Assembly (NCBI GenBank): GCA_025345505.1
Contig: JANVCC010000018.1
Coordinates: forward strand, 11,051,178-11,115,177
Direction: 5' to 3'
DNA from: Todiramphus chloris collaris
Taxonomy: Eukaryota > Chordata > Aves > Coraciiformes > Alcedinidae
Length of the DNA stretch: 64,000 nucleotides
Under the pieces are notes generated by a model. It worked only from the letters and a program-made list of their open reading frames with translations, was not told the origin of the DNA and ran no database searches. Below, piece by piece: positions 13,338 to 26,370 of the stretch (the stretch's first letter is position 1; every line of letters starts with the position of its first letter). A program made the translations under genes and the position numbers.

Positions 13338-14050
13338 TGTACATGGCAAGGTTTTAATGGGGAAGAGAGGAAGCTCTAGGGGTGATGTCTTGAAGGAGGT
13401 CAACTTCCTGATCTGGCAGCTGTCCAGCCATGCAGCAGCAAGGGATTTGATGCAGGCCGAAGCTGAGCTCATCAGTCAAGTTCACATGGCCTCTGTGAAA
13501 ACATTTAAGAAAGGACAAGAAACAGCAGACAGAGGGAAGAGAAGGGAGAAAAAGAGTGAGAAACAACAAAGGGATCACCAAGATCAGAGAAGAAAGTGTT
13601 TCTGGAGGTGGAGCAGATATTCCCTGCAGCCCATGGAGCTGCAGATTTCTTGCAGGACTGAAAGCCTATGAAAAGCCCATGCCGGAGTAGGAGAAGAGAA
13701 GCCACTATGCAATGACCATAACCTGTCCTTCATCCCTTCTGTGCCATCTGCAGTGGGGACAGAGGAGTCTGGAGTGAAGGAATGAAGCTGAGCCTGGCAG
13801 AAGGGAGAAAGAAAAGGTGTTCCTTTAATGTTTGTCTTTTTGTTTCTCACTACCTGAATCTAATTTAGTTAGCAGTAAATTAAGTATATTTTCCCCGTCT
13901 GGGTTGCCAGTGACAGCTAAGCACTCTCCCCATCTATGTCTTAATCCACGTACTTTCTCTGTTCTGGTTTTTCCTAATGTCTCCCCCTGTTCTGCTAAGG
14001 AAGGAGAGTGAGTGAGCAGTTGGGTGGGAGTTTGACTTCATGCCAGCCTC
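13338..14050 (+). mobile_element. Endogenous-retrovirus LTR, plus strand, diverged
   Basis: The 5' side reads tgtacatggcaaggtttt. It is followed by a purine-rich middle with repeated 'ctgcagcccatgga'-type blocks near 13620-13640, then a U3/R-like T-rich part with a polyadenylation-like AGTAAA at 13874-13879, and a final 'ggagagtgagtgagcag' stretch near 14005-14020. This arrangement matches a bird ERV LTR class in sense orientation, recognised by eye. A weak TATA-like aacatttaag lies near 13500. No target duplication could be identified, so both ends are approximate. The 116-codon frame at 13321-13671 lies inside it and is not a gene. Confidence 0.68.
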
Positions 14051-17000
14051 CTGCAAGATTTCTTGCACTTTCCTTTAAAGAAGTTTATACTGGTGCCTGC
14101 ATGTGACAGATTAATATCTCTGCCAATGCTTTGGTTTGCTCTGCTTGTTCCTGTACTCCTAGTTGCTTGGTGAATAGCAAAGAATTCATTTGCAATAACA
14201 GGATTGAGTTCCAACTGGCTCACCAGGTTGATTAACTAATAAGGACAGTTATTTTTTAAGCGGCATAATGCAGTTATAAGTGTGAGACTTTGGAAAAGGG
14301 AGTCTCAAAAAGGAATTTGATAGAATTTGGCAGAAGCCTGTCACTGATGGTGACAGCTGCTTCACAGAACGAGAGCAAAGGATGGTTAAAAAAGCTCAAA
14401 AAAGATCTTTCTTATTCATTTGGGACCAAATGAGTCCATTGAGACACTCATCTGACCTGTTCCCTATATAGTCTTGTGTGTTTCACTACCTTTATCATGT
14501 TTAATGACAGTATCTCCTATAGTGTCCAAAACTCTCACCTAATTTCTTCATGTCCTGCGTTCAGTGAGTGAGAAGAAAAAATATTCAGCAGCCTCTATCT
14601 AATGGTGTTTCAGCTACTGCAAGTTATCTCAGGCCGTTCTTTTAAAAAAGAACAAAGGTCAGTCCCTTCAGCATTTTCTCATGGGTTCTGTCTTCTGTAT
14701 CTGTTATTCTTGTGCTCCCCTGACCTTTTCCTGCTTTGCCTGAATTTTATTTAAAATGTGTCCAGACTGCGCAGACTTTTTCAGGTAAGGTTCCTACCAG
14801 AGAAAAGTACAGTGGAAAAAAATTGCCTCTTTTATTATATATATTTAATGCTCATTAATATTCCAAAGTAAGCTAAGATATATCCATTGTTTTTGCAGTT
14901 CACAGCCCTGGTAGAACAGTTTGAGAACATGAAGGACAGTTTCATCCACAGTGCAGTTTTCACATATTTGGAAATCAATTTTACATTTATTTCTTTTTAA
15001 AGACTGCCACCTTGCCTCATCATGTTGGTTAGTAACACTTTGAAGGGTATTAGCTTTGTGTGTCTACATAAACATAACATGGTTGACTTTCAGAATTTGA
15101 TTTGAAAAATATATATTCAGATTTTTGACTGAAGGGTCTAGTTAGATAAAAATAATATTTATTAATATACTAAGAAAACATATTTATGAAAAGAAACATT
15201 ATTTTAAAATATTCAGGAACCCCAAGCTTTCTGTATGTTTAAACAATTATGATACAACTTCAGTTAAATATCTGCATCGAAACATGACCTCATTTGAAAT
15301 TTAAAAAAAAAACAAAACAAACCAGCTAATTTTTAATCATTTTTTCTGGAAACAGAAAATTTCCTGTTTAGTAAAATCTTATACTGTCTTTTGCACTTTC
15401 CTCTTTGTCTCACAGGGCTCAGAGGTGGGAAGTTTTGAAATTTAGGGTCCACAATGGTGATTTCTTATTATCTAGGTTACAGTTCTTTCTTCTGTCTCTC
15501 ACATCAGCAGAAGCAGTGGTTGTTATAAACTCCAACAGTCAAAATGAAAAAAAGAGTCAAGAATTTTATGTATTTATCCAATACAATCACCGTATAATAG
15601 ATGGTAATACGTGTGATATATGTGATACTGTTCTCTGTCCAGACACTGCTTACAAATTTAGTTAGGCTTTTTGATAACAGTGCATATAATGAGGAGACTG
15701 TCCTTGAAGTTGTTGATGTAGTCTGGGAACTTTCAATCAAGAATTGACTGCTCTTGAGGAAGAAACATCCTGGAAAGCATATAAAAAAAACATGGACTTA
15801 GAGATTATATTGTTTTTATGTAGATTTTACTGTCAGCTAAACACTACTGTCAGCTCTCCTTAAATGAACTGGCTTCATTATAATACTAAAAATCACACGC
15901 ATTGTTCAAAAAGACTCTTGACCAGGTGAAGACCCTTCCCCTGAACATGTGTAGTAGTGGAAGTATGGAGTAAGTAGTATTATAATTGTAAGTAAATTAC
16001 TAACCAATCATCATAAACTGGGTGGGCTTGTAAACTACTAGCTTTGCAATAAACATAGCACAGGAAGTTTCATTTGGTGTTCTTGATTTGTGGGAAACCA
16101 CCAAGCACTCAGACTTGCACAGCCCTGAAATAAATAAGTGGCATCTCTCTCGAGTATGTGAAAATTGAACTTATTGCATACTGGGCCACGAATCCACTTT
16201 TTTTGGACAGCAATACAATAGATGGATACATGTGAAAATATCAGGGGATGTTGTTGTTCAGACATAACACAACCATGAATCAAGAAAATTTTTCTGCATT
16301 CCTGCAGATTCAAGCTGTAATAGGAATATTTCTGTACAATTGTTTTCTGTCAAGATCACCATGAGCCTGTAAAATGAAGAATGAAGGTTATTCTATCAAT
16401 TACTGTAACAATTTAGCTTTCATGCTTATTTCTATTTTGAGGTTGGCTTCCTATAGAAAGAAAGTTTTTATGATTACGCTGACCGTGTATGTCTGTGTCC
16501 TATATAATTTCTAAACCTCTTAGCCAGTGTCAAAAAACCACAGACCTCAGAATAGTTAATTTCCTACAATTTCTGGGAAACAGGTAGCCTGGAAGAAGAC
16601 AGTGACCTCGTAAACACCACCTGGTAATGAAAAGGCTGCAGCATGAGCCAGGAAGATTACTGAAAGATCAAGTTACCAAATCAATATGTAAACTGCCTTG
16701 ATTCTTCCTCTGTGCTACAGTCTAGCTCCAGGTCTGCTGTTACCATGCATGGCAGCAGGAGTGAAAGGGATGCAAATGCTGTCCATGTCTAATGACACAG
16801 ATCTCTTTTACAGCTCTGCAGAATCGTAAATGTGTTTTGGGGAAGATTAGTGCAACATGAATTTGTGACTCGATTAAGACATACCTTTGAGCAGTCAGCC
16901 TCTTGCCTGTCTTTGGAAGATATAGATCATTTCTCATGAAGAGGATTCTGATGGCCTCATGTCCTACTGTGCTACTTAGTGGATTGTCTGCTATACTACA

Positions 17001-20000
17001 TAGGAGAGCAGTGATTTCCTGCTATTCAGTCTACAATAAATTAGGTAGTAATTAGCTTTACAAGGAACTTTCTGAATGAGTGATGTGAGAAGACAAAATG
17101 CTATACATTTTGAAGGGTTTATCCATTGTTCCTCACTTTAACAGCCTCATATTAGATGTAATGTTTCTCAGGTATCTTATTACAAAATCATGACATTTTA
17201 TTTTTTTTTTTTTTTATGAGTGAAGTTCTCTGTCCTGTTTCCCATTTTCAGTGAGAAAAAACTGCTAAATAATTTAAATGTTAAAGATGAGACAATAAGA
17301 GATGACAAAAGAGTGATCACGTTATTAAATGTGAAGACAGGGCTTTACTTTTTCTGCAGTATGTTATATTGCTGCTTGTTTGGAAATGTCCTGGTCTTTG
17401 AAGTATCAGCTATAAAGATAAGATTAAAATGTCATTCAAATCAATCATTGAGGTAGTGACTCTTTTACTCTGGTGACTATAATGCATAATTTTTTAAAGG
17501 AAATATAACATGATTTGCAATCTTGAGGATGCAATACTGCAAGATAAAGGCAATTGGAAATACCCAGAAAATTCTAAAGGTCTTTGAGATACTAAGTGAA
17601 AACTAGTCACAGATTATAAACATTAAAATTATAGAACATATTAACACCATAACACATAGCTGAAAGGAGAAAGAATGACCTCACTTCAGGAAAAAAAAAG
17701 TAGGTCTTGAAGTAATGGAGAATCTATTTACAGAGGCACTGGTCTGGCTTGTATAACAAGGTGAAATTACTAATCAATTTCCTAGCATATTGGATTAATA
17801 CTTCTCTTCTGCATTATCAGTTAGATAAGGGCTATACCATATGTTTCAGACAATGCTTACAACATGTAGCAGTGCTGTGAAACAAGGTAATATTTCATAT
17901 GGAGAAACAGTACACAGATTAAACTATTTATCTTAACGCAACAGAGTCAGCGATACAGACGAGAAGAAACAAACAGATAATTCCTGACTCCAGCTTCTAG
18001 GCAGTAATTAGTAGGCAAGATGAATTCCCAGCTTAATAAAACTGTGATGAAATTATGTTGCACCTTTGTAACCACATTATTTCACTAATTCCCTAATGAA
18101 ACTTCAAACCCAGGGAACCCCCCAATTTATAAGCATGACATATCTCATCTTCTGTCATCTTTAGATGTACATACTATATTTTCCTATTAGTTCCATTGGA
18201 AATATAAGGAAGGCCTTTAGATAGGAAAGTGAGAAATTCCTATCTGTCAAAAGAACTGCTATAGCAACAAAAAAGTATATGAAGCACATCAGATGGAGGA
18301 AAATGATCACATGAAAATATAAATAAAAATACACAGGTTGTGCATATTTCTGTATTCATTAGATATGTCCTCAGCAAGTTCCATGATAGGAATTGCCAGT
18401 GCAGGTTCTGTAATGATTTACATGAAAATTTAATATACCCATAGAAAGTACAATACAAGGCTACGCACAAGCAGAATACAAGGCCACAGCACAGACTGTT
18501 GTGTCCTGCAAGATGTAAAAAATCATACAAATACAAAAATGCAAAAAAACAACTGAAAAGAATTAGTCGTCTTGAACATTCTTGGTGGCTCATTTTTAGT
18601 TTCTAAATACTCTGAATTACCATATACAGCTGTTTCCTTTGGGAACAGCGGAAAGAATTTTCTCATTACAATGTTATGCTGCAACACTTCTACGATAGTG
18701 TTAAGCATGTTCTTACTCCACATTCTTTTTTTCACATTTTCAATTAGAGGACTTTTTCCTCCTTAGATAGGAATGGGAAGAACTTTACATTGTTCATAGA
18801 AAGTAAAAGAAAGAAAATTACAGCAAGTTTTGTTCACTCCATCAAAACATTACATTGATACCTCCACCCGTTCACAATAAGATAACCTTAGTGTAATAGT
18901 ATAGTAATGTACCACTTCTTTTCTTTCACATTTTGGGTCTGCTTGTGTGGCACGATGCAAAGAAATGTGGATAACTAAAACAGCTTTAACAATCTATCTC
19001 ATGTTCTCACTGTGTTATTCATTCAAGGTGGATGGACACGCTTACTGTTAATAAGGTTCAATCCATTCCTGATCATCAGCTGATATATCAGAACTAGCCT
19101 GTAGCAGGCTCTACATTATTATCTTACTACAACAGAAACATATTCTTTCTTGATCTCATAAAAAATTGCTGTTAATTGAATGTAGTCTAGTAAAAGTAAC
19201 GCATTTCTTCCTATAGCTATAGTTATAACAGCAAAAATGTTAAGACATAGCATGAAAGTCCCTATGAGACTGTTTTCTTGCATGTTGTCAAATACATTTG
19301 CCAGGATCAGGTACCCCTGTCAGCTATATCACATGCCTTTTGTGACCTGGCAGTATTTCCCTTTTCCATGGTTATAATTATGAAAGAAACATTTATAAAT
19401 TTAATATCAACTTACCAATGACAATTTTTATATATTCTGCTTCTTTTAGTTTTTCAAAGTAATTTCTTTCAAATGTCTGATTACTTTGATTAAAAATAAA
19501 TGGCAAGTGACAACAGAAATAATTTCTCAACCATGCCAGGTATTGTAATTATTTAAAAAGCTTCTCTCTGAAGAATTCCCTTCAGTAATGTACAGTGCTT
19601 ATTTAGTCAGATTTCTCTGCTCTAAGATCTGTGAAAGGCAGAATTATGTATATAGCGTGTGTCACAGAAATTTCATCCTGGCACAGTAAATAAAAACAAA
19701 TAACTTAAACTAATAAAAACTACTCCAGATTTTTTTATTCTGGAATGTCTTTTTAATTCCTCAGCATTATGACAATGCCACCACTTCTCATGGAAGTACT
19801 GGTTATGCTTTTTTTTTTTTTTTTTAAGGCTTCCTCTCTTTCTGATGGTTTCATGGCAAATTGTATTATTATTATTATTGTGAAGAAGGCACGGAATCTC
19901 TCTGAATATGGCTAGAGACGGTAAGTAATGTCTCTGTCTATTCCCTTGGGCACAGATAAAAAGAAATCCTTATTTAACATTCACAGAAACAAGACTCTTC

Positions 20001-22088
20001 AAAATGTCTTCAAAACATTCATACTTCTAAAAAAAACCCAACCCATCTATTAAGTATATCTTTTTTTTAACCCCACGTAATTATAAATTACCATCTGCAT
20101 CTAGCTCAAAACCACTACTGCACTACTGTCTTCAAAATTATTCAGGAAGTCAGAAGTTGAATCCTGAACTTACCTTTGTATAGAGGGGGAGCAACTGGCA
20201 TCTCTTCCTGGACATATTTATTTTTATTGTGGGTTCTGTCATTCGTTCATTCATTCATTCATCTGATCAATGGCCTTCAACATACCTGAGCCTATTCACC
20301 TCAGTGCACTGGTTACATTAGCATTTTAAAACATATGTTTCCTTTTTTCATGGTACATGAGATTGGTAAACTATGTTGATCTACAAAATTTCATTTTATC
20401 TAAAATATTTCATCTCATTCTTTGCTTAAGTTTCCTGGATTAAATATTTGGAAAACATAAAATGATGCTACCAAAAAAAAAAAAATTAATATTTGAAGCT
20501 AACAGCTTTAAAAATATTGATAATGAGAATCTGAAGAACAATTGATTTTACTTTTTGAGATATAGTTTACCCTTGTAATGTCAGAAATCCAAGAAGACTT
20601 GCCTCAGAGTGAAAGGAAATAGTTCAAAAGAGCTAGACAAGCTGGTAACAGCACATGCATTCCCAAATGCCATTTCCTACCCTCCCTTCAAAGACATTTG
20701 AGAGACTGAGTGTACTCCTTTCCCTCTCCTTTATGATCAATATCATCAATCACACCAGCATGGAAACAAATTTAGAAATCCAAGTGTTTGAGCTGTCGCC
20801 CAGCAAATACCTAACATTTTTTTAATGAGTTGGCAGAAATGAGTTGGCAAAAATTGCCAGTTAACTTTAGGGCAGTAAAAGAGCAGGAGGCTTGTTAAGT
20901 ATTAATGAATTCCATGTCCTTTTGGAATGGTGGAGCACAAAAATCTATCTCATGTGAAGGTGTGACATTTAAAAATATGTACTGTTAAAAGCCTGGAAAA
21001 AGTCTTGCACTTTCTATGCCACCATTTAAGGCATTTATTAATCAGTAGTAACAATCATTTTCACTTTGTAAGATAAAACTTATAAGTTTCCCTAGATTTC
21101 ATGATAAAAATTCCATTAAAAAATGAACACAACATAAAGTTACATAATTAGTTTCCTCTAATTATTTTATTTGTAATTGGTAATCTAGTTTTCATTACTT
21201 CATAAATTATACATGGTGTCTGTATTATAATTGGAATATTAGGGAGTACTTGGCAGGAGATGGAAGAGGTGCTGAATGAGCTGAAATCAGATGATTAGGA
21301 AATCCCAGTGACTCTGGAAAATAGAAAGCTGAGTCATATCTTCAACAAACTCTATCACTGTATGAAGGGGGAATCATTTTGCCTAAATGTCTGTTGTCTA
21401 GGTCTGAATTAATTATCCCCAACCCCATTCTGAAGTTAGCGGAGAAAAACAGCAATCTCTAAAATTCGTTCTGATGACCAGTTTCAATTACTGCTTTTAA
21501 CAGGAACTCCTCTGTTTTCAGTGACAATAGTGTGAGATAAATTTACTCAGATTAGGCAGTGGCTCTCTAGATGAATCTTGCTCCACGTGTGCATTGCAGT
21601 TTACTAAAACATCACACAGTTCTCATGGCCAAGGTCAGAATGAAAAATGAGAGATTTCAGCATGTACCTCTTCATGCACTCTGCCAAAAATGGCAGTAGG
21701 TATTTACATTACATTACATGTAATGACATCCAGTTTGTTATACCACCTGCCACTGAACCATTTTGAACCGTCTTTGTGTCATAAAGCTCCCAAGAGTCTA
21801 GAGAGGTTTAGCAACTTGTCATTTAATAAAAAAAAAAACACTAAAGAATTCAGATGTTCATGGAATTCTGCCTTGAGAAAACACTTTTCTGGCCTCTATA
21901 CCCATATACTCTATGCTATACCTGAGTCCCAGGGAGAAAAGCAGCAAAAATAGAGTGACAGATGTCCGCCACAATTGATTATCAGGAAGTGTACCCAAAT
22001 GAAAGGAAAAAATAATATATATATATATATCCTGTTAATTGCTTTTGACATTCAGGACTCAAAATTATAGGTCAATCAGGAAGCATGA
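14051..22088. other. Long AT-rich interval, no recognised gene
   Basis: Eight kilobases with no supported gene, RNA or young mobile element. Open frames reach 117 codons (18240-18593, minus) but consist of low-complexity, Phe/Cys/Tyr-rich translation without family signatures. Simple sequence includes T-runs near 17200 and 19810, (ATT)n at 19864-19880, (ATTC)n at 20240-20262 and an AT run at 22015-22030. Confidence 0.6.
20240..20262. repeat. Short (ATTC)n microsatellite
   Basis: About five copies of the tetranucleotide, one of them carrying a G (attcgttcattc). A simple tandem repeat. Confidence 0.9.
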
Positions 22089-22395
22089 AGAATTGCTGTC
22101 ATTTGATTTAGAACAGAACTACTTCAGTGATTTTACTTTTCAGCTCAGTTCTAGCAACTGTGCCTTCTCAACTTAACAGCATTTTTTCACAGACAGTGTC
22201 TACATCTAGCAGTGATAAGGCTCAGTGTTTAGAGTTACCACCAATAACTGGTATGTGGACCAAGGTCACGGATCAATTTTGTGTATCACATTTGGAGTGC
22301 AGAAAGTCAAGGCCAAACCTGTGGGGAGGAGCAGACAAGACAGGTGACCCTAAACTGACCAATGAGCTATTCCATCCCATATACATCATATTCAG

Positions 22396-22401
22396 TATAA
22401 A
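22396..22401 (+). promoter_or_regulatory. LTR TATA box
   Basis: TATAAA in 'cagtataaagctgag', placed just 3' of the shared LTR core. This is the position expected for the U3 promoter of the LTR. Confidence 0.7.
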
Positions 22402-22677
22402 GCTGAGGGATCATGAGGGTCAAGCTCTCTTCTTCAATAGCTGGCATATGAGGAGGACTCTATCTGTTTCACCTTCAATCCCATTATGTGTGTTCCCATC
22501 CACAACTAAGTCCAGCCTAGAACTTCCTCAGAACCTGCTCCACAGCATCAGTGTTGACAGTGATGTAATTGCCACCAAAGGGGCTTGTGTTTGATACTTT
22601 TTTTTTTTTAATATATTTGTATATTTTGCATTGTATTATTATTATCATTAAATTCACTCTAGCTTTATTTTCTAACT

Positions 22678-22683
22678 AATAAA
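22678..22683 (+). promoter_or_regulatory. LTR polyadenylation signal
   Basis: AATAAA in 'ctaactaataaatctctc', about 280 bp downstream of the TATA box and inside the same LTR, as expected for an R-region poly(A) signal. Confidence 0.65.
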
Positions 22684-22793
22684 TCTCTCTCCCTTATTTT
22701 CTTTCTCTTCCTTTTTTTGGGAGGGAAAGGGGTTAACAGAGAGCCTGTGTCATAGGTCTATCAGAATGTCTGACCCTAAACTTTGACAAGAAT

Positions 22794-23072
22794 AGAGAAG
22801 TGGATACAGGAATGAAAGAAGAGGTGTGACCAAGGTCTCAAATGTTCCAAGTGGCTACGGAAGCTCGATCCAGGTCTATTCCTCATCCTGCTTTAATGAA
22901 AAGGTTACATATATATCAAATTTCAAAAGGTATAATATGAAGTGATATATTTAATATATTATTGTAGATACAATTAATACAATATTGTAGATAGCAACGT
23001 CTTTCAATGTGGTCTCTGAATTTCTCATTTGTGAGGCAGGAAATGTTACAGAGTTTAGGGCTTTTCATGTTA
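22794..23072. other. Spacer between LTR and CR1
   Basis: About 280 bp of AT-rich sequence, including a local ATATT-rich part at 22905-22990 with a short duplicated 'acaat.tattgtaga' motif. No gene seen. Confidence 0.6.
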
Positions 23073-23303
23073 TATCATAGAATCATAGTATCATAGAATG
23101 GTAGGGGTTGGAAGGCACCTCTCGAGATCATCGAGTTCAACTGTCCTGCTAATGCAGGAACACCCAGGGCAGGACACACAGGGACATGTCCAGGCAGGTC
23201 TTGAAAGCCTCCAGAGAAGGAGACTCCACAACCTCTCTGGGCAGCCTGTTCCAGTGCTTCGCACTCTCACAGTGAAGTTTTTCCTCATGTTGAGATGGAA
23301 CTT
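23073..23303 (-). mobile_element. CR1 LINE 3' portion, left half of a split copy
   Basis: Begins with the complement of the CR1 tail ('tatcatagaatcatagtatc') and runs through the 3' UTR to 'gagatggaactt', where the sequence is interrupted. The CR1 at 6360 continues past the same place with a stretch matching 23530 onward. This half and 23530-24445 are therefore one insertion. Confidence 0.92.
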
Positions 23304-23529
23304 ATTAGGAAGCATTTCTTTACAGAAAGGGTTGTCAGGCATTGGAATGGCCTGCCCAGGGAGGTGATAGAGTCACCATCCCTGAAAGTGTTTAAGAGGC
23401 AGTTAGATGTTGTGCTCAGGGACATGGTTTAGTGGTTTTGATAGGGCTAGGAATAAGGTTGGACTTGATGATATTGGAGGTCTCTTCCAGATGAAACTAT
23501 TCTATGATTCTATGATTGATTCTATGATT
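23304..23529 (+). mobile_element. Nested CR1 LINE inserted in reverse into another CR1
   Basis: A 226-bp sense-strand CR1 3' fragment. It starts at 'attaggaagcatttcttt', continues through 'ggaatggcctgcccagggaggtgat' and ends in three octamer tail units ('ctattctatgattctatgattgattctatgat'-type, positions 23495-23529). It lies head-on inside the minus-strand CR1 on either side. At the junctions the host CR1 resumes almost base for base, with at most 1-3 bp duplicated. CR1 commonly leaves very short or no target duplication. The nested element is the younger of the two. Confidence 0.92.
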
Positions 23530-24419
23530 TCTGTGTTTCACCTTGCTACCATCACCTCTTGTCCTATCACAGGACACCACTGAAAAGAAACTGGCCCCTT
23601 CTACTTGACACCCACCCTTCAGAGATTTGTAAACATTAATAAGATCCCCTCTCAGTCTTCTCTTCTTGAGGCTAAACAGCCCCAGGGCTCTGACTTTCCT
23701 CATAAGACAGATGTTCCAGTCTCTTCATCATCTTTGTAGCTCTCCGTTGGACTCTCTCTAGTATTTCCCTGTCCCTCTGGAAATGGGGAGACCAGAACTG
23801 GACACAATACTCCAGATGTGGTCTCACTAGTGCAGAGTAGAGGGGAGAATAACCATCCTCAACCTTTTGAGCACACTTTTCTTTATGCACCTCAGGATAC
23901 TATTGGCCCTCCTGGCCGCAAGAGCACTTTGCTGTTCCATGGGTAACTCACTGTCAATCAGGACACCCTCTCCATGGAGCTGCTTTCCAGTGTGTCTAAC
24001 CTGTAGCAGTACATGGTGTTATTCCTTCCCAGGTGTAGGACTCTACACTTACCCTTGATGAACTTCACTAGGTTTGACTTTGCCCAGGTCTCCAGTCTGT
24101 CCAGATCTCACTGGATGGCAGCACATCCTTCCAGTGTAGCAGCCACTCCTCCCAGTTTAGTATCATCAACAGACTTGCTAAAGGTACACTCTATCCCTTC
24201 ATCCAGGTCACTGATGAAGTTGCTGAACAAGACTGGTCCCAGAACTGACCCCTGGGGAACACCACTACTTACAGGTCTCCAGCTGGACTCTGCACCACTG
24301 ATCACAACCCTCTGAGCTCTATTGTTCAGCCAGTTCTCAACCACTCTCCCTGAGCTTACCCACAAGAATGTTATGGGAGACAGTACCAAAAGCTTTGCTG
24401 AAGTCAAGATAGACAACAT
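23530..24419 (-). pseudogene. CR1 ORF2 reverse transcriptase remnant
   Basis: From 24419 down, a 103-codon stretch carries [14 protein letters not shown], the intact block [13 protein letters not shown] and the catalytic block at 24159-24173. That block reads SVDDT, where active CR1 has FADDT. The frame stops at 24108 right after AAIQ, the same codon at which the copy at 7173 stops. Further pieces are 23890-23672 ([30 protein letters not shown]) and 23703 leftward ([20 protein letters not shown]), which runs into the nested CR1. Several frameshifts and stops are present, so it is non-functional. Confidence 0.88.
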
Positions 24420-24445
24420 CCCCTGGTCTCCACTGTGTGTGGTGT
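23530..24445 (-). mobile_element. CR1 LINE, right half of the split copy
   Basis: Continues the element from 23303 ('tctgtgtttcaccttgctacc' onward) through the ORF2 C-terminus and RT core. It is 5'-truncated near 24445, after 'aagtcaagatagacaacatccc'. Counting both halves, the original insertion was about 1.15 kb. Confidence 0.92.
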
Positions 24446-26283
24446 TTATTTACTTTATTTCTACATATAACATAAATGAAAAAAAAAATGCTCACAGATC
24501 TTATGTGCCTATTTAAAGCTATGGGAACATACACTGATAATGTTTCTGATTCAAACCTCACTGAAAATCAGCTAATTTTTCTTTGAATGAGCATGGCCAG
24601 GGCAGAATGGTTTGTTCAATAATTATAAGAAGCTATTTTTTGTATATCAAGTGGGTCAAGCAACAGCACATATCAGAGGTCCATTTTAACCAGGTTATCC
24701 CAACCCACTAACTCAAAAGGAAACCTACAGGCATAGAGGCTGAGGGGATGTAAATTGCTGATGTAAATAGACTCAAGGCATAAAGCATTCATAACCACTC
24801 TTTAACTAGGACTAATCTAAATACTTTTTGATTTTGTTTTCAACACATCAAACTGATAAACTCAGTTAAAATCTGCCCAGGATGTCCAGAATGCTAAGAA
24901 TTATCTGTCATACCAACTTTAATGGTGAGATTAAAAAAGCGGCTAGTTTCTGTGTGCTGTATCTGTAGTCAACAGCAGCAGTGCAGTGAGAATATCCAGG
25001 AGAGTTTGGAATTGCACGGCCATGAATCAAAACATGACAGAACAGGGGGTTCCTCTCTTTCTACCGTGACTGATACCAAAACCAGGGCTCCAAGGGCTAA
25101 GGACACTCTCAGGACCTAGTGGAAAGTTGCCATTGTGACCATCACAAGTAGACAAAAGGGATGTTACTGCCAGAAGAGATCAGGCTTTGAGGCTTTTGTT
25201 TCTAAGCATCACACTGACTTTATGGATTGATTTGACTTTCCACATTTGTCTAGTTCATGGCATAGATGCAATTGTGACAGCACACATACCTTGTGGGGAC
25301 ACAGTGGACAGAGAGGTGGAAGGAGATACTTTATGAACTGGTGTGACCAGAGATGTTCAGACACTGAAATGTCAACCAGTACTATGCACATCTGACTTCA
25401 AGCATACAAATAACTTCCAAGGGTCACCCACAGATGCAATAATCTCATGGATTTATGATATTTCATATAAACATAGGTAAATCCTAATAACAGTCTTTCC
25501 CTGTTTCACAATGTCACAGTCTTGTTATATCCTTTCATCAATCTGATAAAGGGCAATTTTCCCTGGTTTTGTTTTTTTTTTTTTTTTCCCTGCAAGATCT
25601 TGCTTGCATTAACCTTTTAAATAGCAAAGCTGCCAAGATGTTCATCATCTGTCACTCTGTGTTTTCCTCTTAGGACTGAAACAATATATCTGTTTCCTAT
25701 GCTAAGTTCTTAAAGCAACAGCAAATCTCTGATTTGATAGAAAGACCCTGAAGTATTGTATCAAGACCTCATTTTGTAACTGTAATTTGGAATGAAACCT
25801 AATTGTTGGTCTAGTGTTTTAGCAATTGTTTCAGGAAATTTTGTTGTAAATGATAGTCACTTGTTTGCTGGCTCTTACAAACATATAGATGCAAAACTCA
25901 AATAAAATAAATATATCAGTTTATTATCAAGGCAGCATCAAGATTGAAGAGGTTTGAAAAGATATTCCACCAGACTAAAATTTAATGATTGGACTATGAC
26001 AAAACATTGCCATTTACTTCATTTAATAATTAACCTGTGCCACAAATTCAAAGGGACTTCTGTTTCTTAAAGTCATCAACCATACAAAAGACTGATTTCA
26101 AATGGTGAATCTTTCTCCCCATCCATTTCTACATTTTATTCACCTGATACATTGTGTGGACTGTTTACATTCCTTCTGTTGGAAATGTAATATTTCTTAA
26201 TTTCAAATCCCTAAAACTAATAATTTATAAAATTGTATTTTCCTCAAAATAGGAAAACTACCAAATCTTCACAGTAAAAGAGC

Positions 26284-26330
26284 AAAAAAAAAAAACCCAA
26301 ATTTTTTTTTTTTTTTTAATTTATTTTTAT

Positions 26331-26362
<32 letters not shown>

Positions 26363-26370
26363 TTTTTTTT
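26284..26370. repeat. Poly(A) then long poly(T) low-complexity block
   Basis: Twelve A, a short spacer, 17 T, an ATTT-rich stretch and then near-continuous T from 26331 to 26370. The A-run and the T-runs could pair. Length is unreliable in any assembly. Confidence 0.9.

Larger units (their letters stand above)
22089..22793 (+). mobile_element. Solo ERVL-like LTR with 5-bp target duplication
   Basis: The LTR proper is 22094-22788 (695 bp), beginning TG (tgctgtcatt) and ending CA (ctttgaca). It is flanked on both sides by the identical 5-mer agaat (22089-22093 and 22789-22793). In sense order it contains the core 'tgaccctaaactgacc' shared with three other LTRs here, a TATA box, a long R/U5 with T-rich DNA, and an AATAAA. 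No internal retroviral sequence adjoins it, so it is a solo LTR left by recombination between two LTRs. A 5-bp duplication is the size typical of ERVL. The 155-codon open frame at 22127-22594 is inside the LTR and is not a gene. Confidence 0.88.

Noticed and set aside
13321-13671. 116-codon open frame with Lys/Arg/Gln-rich end, plus strand
   Set aside because: Begins just outside and runs through the LTR at 13338-14050. Composition follows the purine-rich LTR DNA.
18240-18593. 117-codon Cys/Phe/Tyr-rich frame, minus strand
   Set aside because: Could look like a membrane protein, but the composition follows AT-rich DNA and no motif, splice context or promoter supports it.
22127-22594. 155-codon open frame, plus strand
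   Set aside because: Lies wholly inside the solo LTR at 22094-22788 and has no recognised domain.
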